From the NCBI GenBank assembly GCA_018644725.1, contig JABGPZ010000074.1, forward strand, positions 1 through 37,599: 37,599 nt of DNA, given 5' to 3'. The translations under genes were made by a program, and so were the position numbers. This DNA comes from Phycisphaerales bacterium (lineage in GTDB: Bacteria; Planctomycetota; Phycisphaerae; SM23-33). Under the pieces are notes generated by a model that was not told the origin of the DNA, did not search any database, and saw nothing but the letters and a program-made list of their open reading frames with translations. Shown piece by piece: positions 24,575 to 30,993 of this stretch (position 1 is the first letter of the stretch; each line of letters starts with the position of its first letter).

Positions 24575-25279
24575 TTAGTGTCCGTGGCGCTGTTCCCACA
24601 GGCGCACCGCTTCGGGGCGGCGGGCATAGACGGGGAGCAGGTGGTTGAAGTCGATCGTCTCGCCGGCCTCGGCCAGGCGTGCGCCGACGGTGAAGACGGC
24701 CTCGACGGTGGGGTACCATGGGCTCGTGCCGGCGGTTTGGTGTGCGCCGACGGGGTCGCCATAGGTCAGCCCTTCGCCGGCGAGTTTGGTTTCGTTCGGC
24801 CAGGCTGCGACGAGCTCGGCGATGGGCGCGAGTTGCGATTCGCCGTCGAGGGTCGGGTGGCCAGCGGCGTCGCGGGAGATCAGCGTCGCGTGGACGGTGG
24901 TGTCTTTGGCGGCGAGGAGCACGCCGAGATGGTCCCACGATTCTTCGATAACGGTTTCGGCCACCGCCAGCGGCGTGGGGACCGCGACGAGTTTCGCGTC
25001 TGGCAGAAGTTGGCCGAGTGTGCGCGCGACGGTGATGCCGACGCGCAGGCCGGTGAAGCTGCCCGGGCCGACCGAGATGTAGACCTCGGAAATCTCAGAC
25101 GGCGTCGCGTCGATCTCGGAAAGAAGTTCTACGAGGATCGGCAGCAGCATCGCCGCGTGTTTGCCCGTCGATCCCAGGGGCCGGGATGCGAGAAGATCGC
25201 GGCCGGAAGTCTCGGGATTCACCCGACCCACCGCCACGCCTCCTTCCCGACATGATGTCTCTATCGCTATGCAAATCAT
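24575..25279 (-). CDS. tsaB: tRNA threonylcarbamoyladenosine biosynthesis protein TsaB
   Basis: A 234-residue ASKHA-fold protein that partners TsaD and TsaE in t6A modification at tRNA position 37. The N-terminal IAIETSCREGGVAVG and the hallmark SVGPGSFTGLRVGITVARTL are clear. Length is typical. The protein begins directly with the first beta-strand (MICIAIET), so the ATG at 25279 is almost certainly right. A consensus TATAAT ends only six bases upstream, so the mRNA should be leaderless. The DUF4159 gene is translationally coupled behind it. tsaD and tsaE are not in the window. The toxin-antitoxin pair upstream ends 47 bases away. Confidence 0.93.
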   Translation of the reverse strand: MICIAIETSCREGGVAVGRVNPETSGRDLLASRPLGSTGKHAAMLLPILVELLSEIDATPSEISEVYISVGPGSFTGLRVGITVARTLGQLLPDAKLVAVPTPLAVAETVIEESWDHLGVLLAAKDTTVHATLISRDAAGHPTLDGESQLAPIAELVAAWPNETKLAGEGLTYGDPVGAHQTAGTSPWYPTVEAVFTVGARLAEAGETIDFNHLLPVYARRPEAVRLWEQRHGH

Positions 25280-25285
25280 AAAAGG

Positions 25286-25314
25286 ATTATACCGAAAATT
25301 GCCTGTTCTCGAAA
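25286..25314 (-). promoter_or_regulatory. Leaderless promoter of tsaB
   Basis: Minus-strand consensus TATAAT (25286-25291), six bases (CCTTTT), then the ATG at 25279. The -35 at a 17-nt spacing is TTTCGA (25309-25314), moderate only. Confidence 0.65.
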
Positions 25315-25326
25315 GGGCGGAGTTTG

Positions 25327-25590
25327 TCAGAGTTGGCGGTAGATGTCTTTGCGATGGGCGACGCGAATGACATGCACGAGAAGTTGTTGCTCAATAATTT
25401 CATATACGATTCGATAGTCCCCGACGCGGAAGCGATACGTTTTCTCACGGCCAACAAGTTTGCGGCTTTGTGGCGGCGTGGGGTCCTGGGACAGGATATC
25501 CAGAGCTCCGAAAACGCGACGTTGAACGGAGTGGGGAAGGGTTCGAATTTCCTTCCGCGCCGATTTGCGGATTGTGACTTCCCAAGCCAA
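25327..25590 (-). CDS. RelE/ParE-family toxin
   Basis: An 87-residue toxin of the RelE/YoeB/ParE fold: VTIRKSARKEIRTLPHSVQRRV, then YRFRVGDYRIVYEI and VIRVAHRKDIY. Most RelE-type toxins cleave mRNA at the ribosome; ParE types attack gyrase, and sequence alone does not decide. The C-terminal HRKDIY resembles RelE-type catalytic tails. The frame has no usable ATG near its start. It begins with TTG at 25590, directly after the TAA of the antitoxin (TAATTG), so translation probably depends on termination-reinitiation, which would keep toxin output tied to antitoxin output. It is second in the pair, as usual. Confidence 0.87.
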   Translation of the reverse strand: MAWEVTIRKSARKEIRTLPHSVQRRVFGALDILSQDPTPPQSRKLVGREKTYRFRVGDYRIVYEIIEQQLLVHVIRVAHRKDIYRQL

Positions 25591-25833
25591 TTAGAATCCG
25601 AGTTCTTTCTTCAATTCAGCAAGCGTAACAGTCGGTTCGTCGCGCCGTTCTTCGGCAATCTTGATATCCATGGCATCTTCAAGGCGTTCCAGTAATTCCA
25701 GGTCCTCCACGGGAACTAAGGCGCACAGCCCTTTTCCGCGACGCTCAATCATAAACCGCTCCCCGCCGTATGCGGCGCGGTTTCCAAGTTCCGGCAATGT
25801 TTCACGAGCATGGCTGATGGAGATGGTTGTCAT
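25591..25833 (-). CDS. Phd/YefM-family antitoxin
   Basis: An 80-residue antitoxin. The N-terminal half is the Phd/YefM DNA-binding and dimerisation fold (TISISHARETLPELGNRAAYGGERFMIERRGKGLCALVPVEDLELLERLED). The acidic/basic C-terminal tail (IAEERRDEPTVTLAELKKELG) would bind and neutralise the RelE-like toxin encoded immediately after it. AAAGGGG precedes the ATG at 25833. The promoter carries TGTAC-containing palindromes like those bound by YefM, so autoregulation together with the toxin is expected. The locus is a complete, apparently functional type II system placed between the M60-like peptidase gene and tsaB. Confidence 0.9.
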   Translation of the reverse strand: MTTISISHARETLPELGNRAAYGGERFMIERRGKGLCALVPVEDLELLERLEDAMDIKIAEERRDEPTVTLAELKKELGF

Positions 25834-25855
25834 TGTGAAAACCCCTTTCTGTACT

Positions 25856-25885
25856 AATTGTACAACTCGTACAATTAAAAGTCAA
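25856..25885 (-). promoter_or_regulatory. Promoter-operator of the toxin-antitoxin pair
   Basis: Minus-strand TTGACT (25880-25885), 17-nt spacer, TACAAT (25857-25862). A perfect inverted repeat, AATTGTAC/GTACAATT with five bases between (25856-25876), spans the spacer and the -10. A third GTAC half-site lies at 25851-25854, just downstream. The core matches the TGTACA-type motif known for YefM. Confidence 0.75.
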
Positions 25886-25897
25886 CTAAATTTGGGA

Positions 25898-28096
25898 TCA
25901 TTTCGTGTGTTTGAGTACCTCGGGGTGGGTCCATTTGGGGAGGGTTTTGACGGCCTCGCAGGCGGCGTCGGAGGGTTCGAGTCCCCACGCGATAAAGTGC
26001 GGCGCGAGGTTGCGCTTGACCTGTTTGGAATAGATTTCCAGAAAGAGGTCGCGCTTTTGCTGGTCGGTTTTCGGCCGCTGGTCGGCGGACAGTCCGCGAT
26101 AGGTTTTCGCCACGGCGAACCAATTGTCCCAGCCGAAGCCCTCGATGATCTGATAGTAGAACACCAGCCCCAGCCAGACGTCCGAAGTGAAATCTTTGTA
26201 GGTCGGCGTCTTGGAGAAATAGTTTTTCAGCCCCGGCCCGAGCTTGCTGCCGAAGCGTTTGTTGTCGCTCACCGGCCGCTTGAGCAGCAGGTTGTACCCC
26301 GCCAGCGGGAAGATGTTGACCGTCACTTCGCCGCCGTTGGTGAACGTCCAGTCGCGGTTCTGGTGGTTGTGGCCGAGTTCGTGGTACCAGCCCCATGGCA
26401 CGTCTTTGCTCAGCGCGTCGTTGTCGACGAGTCCGAGATTGTGGTTGTATTGGCCCATTGCGGGGTAGCCTGAGTGGAGATAACCGACGGAAATCTGCAG
26501 GCTGCCAGTGAGGCGTTCGGGGCTGGTGCGCGCGGCGGGATCGTTCCCGGAGACTTTCGCGCACAGGTCGAGGAACCGGTCCCAGCGCTCCATGAGTTCT
26601 TCGGGTTGGGTGACGGTTTTGGCCATCTCCGTCGGCACGATGAGGATGACTTTGTGGCCGCAGATCTCTGCCCACGGCGCGGGGTGTTTCAGTTCGGCGG
26701 CCCACTGCGCGGCCGTCATGCCGCGACGGAATACGGGCTGGGCAACACCGCCGGCGATGGTGAATTTGACGGTGCCGGAGAGGTTGCCACCGCGCGGGAC
26801 TTCAATGTAGACCGTGCCGCCGAAGCTGCACGCGGCGCGGGTGGTTGCCTTGGTGATCTCGAAGCTACGCGTGAGATGCGGGAAGCGCTGGAGGGTTTCG
26901 TGGCGCAGGTTGGAGTCTTTGTGCGCGCCGATGCGAACCTTGAAATTTTTGCCGAGGACGCTGGCGGGGGCGGTGACGGTGAGGACCTCGCCCGGGGCGG
27001 CATAGAGGCCCGTGGTGTGCCAGCGCGGGACGCTGAGGTCGACGTCGAGGGTTTTGGTGATGCGCTTGGCGCTGGGGGGGACCGCGCCGGGATAGACGTC
27101 GGCGGCGGGGTGGGCCTTGACGCGTTCGACGGGGGCTTTGGCGAGGTATGCATCGAGCAGTACCACGGCGAGATAATCGCGCGGGTTTTTCTCGATGTTG
27201 ACGGCTTTGGGGTCGCGCTGGTTCTTCGGCGGGACCACGGTCCAGCCGTATTTGGCGAGGGCGATGTACAGTTTGGCGAATTCGCTCGTTCGCGGGACGG
27301 CCGGGCCGGCGGCCTGGATCGTGTAGACGGCGTGAGCGCGCGGGGACTCCCACTTCACGACGGGCTTTTTCTGGCCGCGCTTGCGGCGGACGGGCTTGGG
27401 CGCGGGCGCATCCAGCGTGGCAAACGCCGCTTCGAGTTTGATTTCTTTGGGTACGCCATCGGCCGAGGCGGGCTGAATCGTGCCGCCATATTTTGCGGTG
27501 ATGTTGCGATTGGTGATCGAAATTCCAGCAGGCGAGAGGAGGCGATTGGCGGTGGCATCGCGCACGGCCGTTTTGCGGGAAACGCCACACGAAAAAATCA
27601 CGACGCCCTTGCCCGACTTGGCGAAGGCTTCTACGGCGGCGCGTTCGGCGTCGTTGCGCAGCCAGGTCACGCACAGGACATCAGCGTTCTTGAGGGTTTT
27701 CGCGTCGATTTTCCGTGTCGATTTTCCGGTCAGGCCTGCGGCGGCGAGATGTTTGCTCAGCGTTCCTACACGGAAAAACGCCACGCGCGGGGCGGGTTTG
27801 TCGGACGCGGCGCGCACCCAGTCCGCCGCCAGTTCGGCGTGGGCTTTGGAGCAGTCCTTGCGGAGCGGGGCCTGGAGTGAGACGGCGACGAGTCGTCCCT
27901 TGCCGAGGGTTCCCACAGCGGCGACGGGGGTCGCGACGAGTTTGGTCTTTTTGCTTCGCGGTGCAGCGACGACGTGCAGGGCCTTGGCGTCGCCCCACAG
28001 AGCGAGGGCAGAGGCGTTGGTTTGGTAGGGGATGTCTGCGGCGCTGGCGGAGAGGCACAGCAGGGCCAAGGTGCAGAAGTAGGGTTTCAGTTGCAT
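25898..28096 (-). CDS. Secreted M60-like (enhancin-type) zinc metallopeptidase
   Basis: A 732-residue exported protein. Residues 1-19 are a Sec signal ending in SASA. Residues about 20-220 resemble a class-I-amidotransferase/ThuA-like fold (GKGVVIFSCGVS) without an obvious catalytic set. Residues about 355-450 form a beta-sandwich with TTGLYAAPGEVLTVTAP, the usual accessory domain of M60-like proteins. The catalytic domain has H572-E573-x-x-H576 and E590 (WYHELGHNHQ...GGE), matching the HExxHx(8-28)E gluzincin pattern of the M60 family. Family members cut glycoproteins such as mucins, and a glycoprotein-degrading role is plausible here. AAAGGA precedes the ATG. It is transcribed alone and ends just past the toxin-antitoxin promoter. 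Confidence 0.9.
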   Translation of the reverse strand: MQLKPYFCTLALLCLSASAADIPYQTNASALALWGDAKALHVVAAPRSKKTKLVATPVAAVGTLGKGRLVAVSLQAPLRKDCSKAHAELAADWVRAASDKPAPRVAFFRVGTLSKHLAAAGLTGKSTRKIDAKTLKNADVLCVTWLRNDAERAAVEAFAKSGKGVVIFSCGVSRKTAVRDATANRLLSPAGISITNRNITAKYGGTIQPASADGVPKEIKLEAAFATLDAPAPKPVRRKRGQKKPVVKWESPRAHAVYTIQAAGPAVPRTSEFAKLYIALAKYGWTVVPPKNQRDPKAVNIEKNPRDYLAVVLLDAYLAKAPVERVKAHPAADVYPGAVPPSAKRITKTLDVDLSVPRWHTTGLYAAPGEVLTVTAPASVLGKNFKVRIGAHKDSNLRHETLQRFPHLTRSFEITKATTRAACSFGGTVYIEVPRGGNLSGTVKFTIAGGVAQPVFRRGMTAAQWAAELKHPAPWAEICGHKVILIVPTEMAKTVTQPEELMERWDRFLDLCAKVSGNDPAARTSPERLTGSLQISVGYLHSGYPAMGQYNHNLGLVDNDALSKDVPWGWYHELGHNHQNRDWTFTNGGEVTVNIFPLAGYNLLLKRPVSDNKRFGSKLGPGLKNYFSKTPTYKDFTSDVWLGLVFYYQIIEGFGWDNWFAVAKTYRGLSADQRPKTDQQKRDLFLEIYSKQVKRNLAPHFIAWGLEPSDAACEAVKTLPKWTHPEVLKHTK

Positions 28097-28161
28097 GGGA
28101 ATCCTTTCGAAGGGTGTCCTCTATCAACGTGCCAAGCGAGCCGGTATTTCAGGATTTAGAT

Positions 28162-28608
28162 TTACCAGTCCGGGCGGAGGGGGAGGGTGGTTTCGTCCTC
28201 GCGTTTGTAGAGGATGGTTTTTCCGGTGGGGTCAAGGTCGTTGTCGCTGGGGGTGACGAGGTCGGTGGAGATTCGGTAGATCCACCCGTCATAGGGCACG
28301 GTGATCGTGAGCGTGGCGGGGGGGCGGATTTTGGGCAGGTGGATGCGCCACGAGCGGCGTTGGGCGTGGCCGATGCGCTGGACGGTCAGGGGCTTGGATT
28401 GGGGGCTGTGCCACGGTCCGGCGGTGATTTCGGCGGTGGGGGGTTGGGTCCAGTCGATCTCGGGATAGCCGTGAAACGTCGTGACGATGGCAGTGCGCTC
28501 GCCGCCCTCGACGACCATGCGCGGCGCGATGAGACGCACGCCGGGAGAGTCGAAGCAGCCGCCCAGCAGGCCTGCAAAAAGCGCGATGACAATGGATCCA
28601 TATTTCAT
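28162..28608 (-). CDS. Small lipoprotein of unknown function
   Basis: A 148-residue lipoprotein: KYGSIVIALFAGLLGGC is a short hydrophobic signal with lipobox LGGC and lipidation expected at C18. The mature part contains beta-rich stretches (RRSWRIHLPKIRPPATLTIT) and is otherwise not recognised. The ATG at 28608 is preferred because a longer open frame to 28794 runs through the divergent mnmE promoter and start. The -10 box ends six bases upstream, so the transcript is predicted to be leaderless. The GGGGGT in those six bases is too close to the ATG to act as a ribosome-binding site. Confidence 0.75.
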   Translation of the reverse strand: MKYGSIVIALFAGLLGGCFDSPGVRLIAPRMVVEGGERTAIVTTFHGYPEIDWTQPPTAEITAGPWHSPQSKPLTVQRIGHAQRRSWRIHLPKIRPPATLTITVPYDGWIYRISTDLVTPSDNDLDPTGKTILYKREDETTLPLRPDW

Positions 28609-28614
28609 ACCCCC

Positions 28615-28643
28615 AGCATAGCGCCGCGGGGCCGATTTTTCAA
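28615..28643 (-). promoter_or_regulatory. Leaderless promoter of the small lipoprotein gene
   Basis: Minus-strand TTGAAA (28638-28643), exact 17-nt spacer, TATGCT (28615-28620), six bases, then the ATG at 28608. Confidence 0.6.
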
Positions 28644-28695
28644 TGATTCGATTTCCAAAAGCGTCATCGGGCGAGTTGTCCTCGTGCGCGAAATT

Positions 28696-28723
28696 TTGCA
28701 ACCGTCGAGGTTTCTGGTATACT
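28696..28723 (+). promoter_or_regulatory. Leaderless promoter of mnmE
   Basis: TTGCAA (28696-28701), 16-nt spacer, TATACT (28718-28723), then six bases (CGCGGG) to the ATG at 28730. It is divergent from the lipoprotein promoter 52 bases away. Confidence 0.7.
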
Positions 28724-28729
28724 CGCGGG

Positions 28730-30094
28730 ATGTGGACCCTTGACGACACCATCGCGGCGATTTCGTCGCCGCCCGGCCAAAGCCGCCGGACCATCGTTCG
28801 CCTTTCCGGCCCGGACGCGATCGCGATTGCGTGCGGGTTGTTTGCGCCCGATGCGGCCGAGTCCCTCTCGGAGGTGGGCGCGTTCCGGTGTGCGTCGGGG
28901 CGGGTGACGCTCGAGGACGGGCTGCTCGCGCCGGGGAGTGCCTATGTGTTCCGTGCGCCGCGAAGTTATACGCGGCAGGACCTCGTCGAGCTGCATCTGC
29001 CGGGGTCGAACCCGCTGGCGACCGCGACGCTCGGTGCGGCGCTTGAGCGTGGTGCGCGTCAGGCCAATGCGGGCGAGTTCACCGCGCGCGCGTTTCTCAC
29101 AGGGCGGATCGATTTGTCTGCCGCCGAGGCCGTCGCCGATATCATCGCAGCCGGGAGCGACTCTCAGCTCCGTAGCGCCCAGCGCGCCGCCGGGGGCGAG
29201 CTTCAACGCCGATGCGCCACCGCCGCCACGACCCTCACCGAAACGCTCGCTCTCGTCGAAGCGTCCATCGATATGGCCGAAGAGGGCATCACCCTTGCCG
29301 AACCGGCCGACCTCGCCACCACGCTTCGTGGCGCCGCGAGTGCGCTGAGCGACCTCGCCGCGAGCGCGACGGACATGCCCGACGCGAGCCACCTTCCGCG
29401 CGTGGTCCTTGCCGGCCGACCCAACGCGGGCAAATCCTCGATCCTCAATTGTCTCCTCGGCCGCGCACGCACGCTCGTGTCCGATCTCGCCGGGACGACC
29501 CGCGACGTGGTGTGCGAAGTGGCTGACCTCGACGGTGCGAAAATCGCATTGCTCGACGCGGCGGGCTTCCTCACGGGCGACATCGGCTGCGATCTCGACC
29601 TCGCCGCGCACCAGGCCGCACTGGCCGCGGTGGCCGAAGCGGACCTGATCCTCCACGTTCTCGACGCGACCACCGGCGACGACTCGCTGCTGGAGGCTCT
29701 GCGCGAAACCAACCCCGCTTCGCCCATTCTCACGGTCTGCAACAAATCTGACCTTGCGACGTTAACTATAGACGCGCTGATGGTTTCGGCCGAAACGGGC
29801 GAGGGCCTTGACGCGCTCAAAATCGAAATACGGAATGCACTGGCGATTTCTCCTGCTGCCACGGGCGAGGCCCTCGGGCTTCATCGTCGGCAGAAGCATT
29901 GCCTCGTCGAAGCCGTCGATGCGGTCGCACTTGCGGCTGGACTGCTGGACACCGCCGACCATGCCGCTGATGTGGCCGAATTGGTCGGGGTGGACCTGCG
30001 CGAGGCTCTGCGACACCTTGGACAAATTTCCGGCGAAGTCGTCACCGACGACCTCCTCGGCATCATCTTCTCGCGCTTCTGCGTGGGAAAATAG
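28730..30094 (+). CDS. mnmE: tRNA-modification GTPase MnmE
   Basis: A 454-residue enzyme that with MnmG installs the aminomethyl-type group on wobble uridine (U34) of tRNAs. The N-terminal folate-binding domain has DDTIAAISSPPGQ and RSYTRQDLVELHLPG. The helical domain follows, then the GTPase: G1 GRPNAGKSS, G2 in DLAGTTRDVV, G4 CNKSDL. The C-terminus is the diagnostic CVGK. The G3/switch II region reads LLDAAGFLTGD, where the family usually has DTAG followed by R and E residues needed for GTP hydrolysis. The N-terminal GRGG-type loop is also changed. The ATG at 28730 is fixed by the family start and by the promoter six bases upstream. The lipoprotein gene at 30161 follows after 66 bases. Confidence 0.93.
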   Translation: MWTLDDTIAAISSPPGQSRRTIVRLSGPDAIAIACGLFAPDAAESLSEVGAFRCASGRVTLEDGLLAPGSAYVFRAPRSYTRQDLVELHLPGSNPLATATLGAALERGARQANAGEFTARAFLTGRIDLSAAEAVADIIAAGSDSQLRSAQRAAGGELQRRCATAATTLTETLALVEASIDMAEEGITLAEPADLATTLRGAASALSDLAASATDMPDASHLPRVVLAGRPNAGKSSILNCLLGRARTLVSDLAGTTRDVVCEVADLDGAKIALLDAAGFLTGDIGCDLDLAAHQAALAAVAEADLILHVLDATTGDDSLLEALRETNPASPILTVCNKSDLATLTIDALMVSAETGEGLDALKIEIRNALAISPAATGEALGLHRRQKHCLVEAVDAVALAAGLLDTADHAADVAELVGVDLREALRHLGQISGEVVTDDLLGIIFSRFCVGK

Positions 30095-30160
30095 GAACGA
30101 AGAACGATGGGCGAACCATTGCCCGCTCCGACTGAAACAGACACACTGAAAAGGAACACG

Positions 30161-30754
30161 ATGAAACACACACTGCTACTGACATTTGCATTGACCACAC
30201 TTCTCGCGGGTTGCCACGGCGGCGTTGACGGCCGAAGCGGCGCGACGAAAAAGGTCAAGACGCCGATCAAGTCGGTCGCGACGGCGACCTCGTTTGGCAG
30301 TCGCCCCGGCCTCAACGGGACGCTGCTTTGCTACAATCCCGCCACGCCCGATCAGGCCCCGATGTACCGCGGTGGGATCATTCTGAACATCAGGGGGATC
30401 ACCGAACTCACCGACCGCGGCGTGAAGTCGATTCTTTGTCCGCTGACCGAGCCGGAATTGCCCGAACTCGCGCAGAAGGGGAACGTGCAGTTCCAGTCGA
30501 TCCACTTCACCGGGACGACGCTCGACCTTGCCACCGCCAAGGCGCTCATCGCCTACATGAAGGCCGCGCCCAAGCCAATGTATCTCTGCTGCCACGGCGG
30601 GTCTCATCGTGCGGGCATCCTCGCGATGCTCTACCGCATCCACGTTCAGCGCGCAAGCTATGCGGCGGCGGAAGAAGAATTCTTCTTCCTCGGCGGCAGC
30701 ACAGTCAAAGACGCACCTATGCTGGAGATCGTGCGCCAAACTCTGAAAAAGTAA
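30161..30754 (+). CDS. Lipoprotein with a tyrosine/dual-specificity phosphatase motif
   Basis: A 197-residue lipoprotein (LLLTFALTTLLAGC, lipidation at C18). After a basic linker the domain reads like a small cysteine phosphatase: LNIRGITELTDRGVKSI followed by the P-loop C144-H-G-G-S-H-R150 (Cx5R) and AGILAMLYRI. Cytoplasmic phosphatases of this type act on phosphotyrosine, phospholipids or nucleotides. An envelope-anchored version more likely acts on an extracytoplasmic phosphate ester; this is inference. No clear general-acid aspartate loop was identified. AAAAGGA precedes the ATG at 30161; the longer frame from 30107 lacks one. The Tat micro-gene starts 15 bases downstream and may be co-transcribed. 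Confidence 0.78.
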   Translation: MKHTLLLTFALTTLLAGCHGGVDGRSGATKKVKTPIKSVATATSFGSRPGLNGTLLCYNPATPDQAPMYRGGIILNIRGITELTDRGVKSILCPLTEPELPELAQKGNVQFQSIHFTGTTLDLATAKALIAYMKAAPKPMYLCCHGGSHRAGILAMLYRIHVQRASYAAAEEEFFFLGGSTVKDAPMLEIVRQTLKK

Positions 30755-30769
30755 CCCTCAGGATAGATC

Positions 30770-30895
30770 ATGCGACGACGCCAATTTCTGAAAACCATCG
30801 CGGCCGGGCCACTCGCCGCAAGCGTTTCACCGTTGATGTCTGCAGCGGATTCCAAGAAGCCCACAAAGCGAACCCGCCCCGCCAAAAAGAAATAG
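30770..30895 (+). CDS. 41-residue Tat signal micro-protein
   Basis: A 41-residue open frame with a classic twin-arginine start (RRRQFLK), a hydrophobic core (TIAAGPLAASVSPLM) and a likely cleavage site around SAA. It is followed only by a very basic tail (SKKPTKRTRPAKKK). AGGA lies six bases before the ATG. It is either a genuine exported basic peptide or the remaining start of a degraded Tat substrate, although the DNA downstream to 30993 shows no homologous continuation. It lies 15 bases after the phosphatase-like lipoprotein gene and before the argG promoter. Confidence 0.5.
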   Translation: MRRRQFLKTIAAGPLAASVSPLMSAADSKKPTKRTRPAKKK

Positions 30896-30918
30896 GTGCG
30901 CGGCTATAAAGGTTCAAC

Positions 30919-30946
30919 TTGAAATCTTGGCCACGAACGCTACAAT
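30919..30946 (+). promoter_or_regulatory. Promoter of argG
   Basis: TTGAAA (30919-30924), 16-nt spacer, TACAAT (30941-30946); leader of about 41 nt with AAGGAG before the ATG at 30994. Confidence 0.65.
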
Positions 30947-30993
30947 ACACGGCCACACTACGTTGACACCCCAATTTTCAGAAGGAGCCTCTG

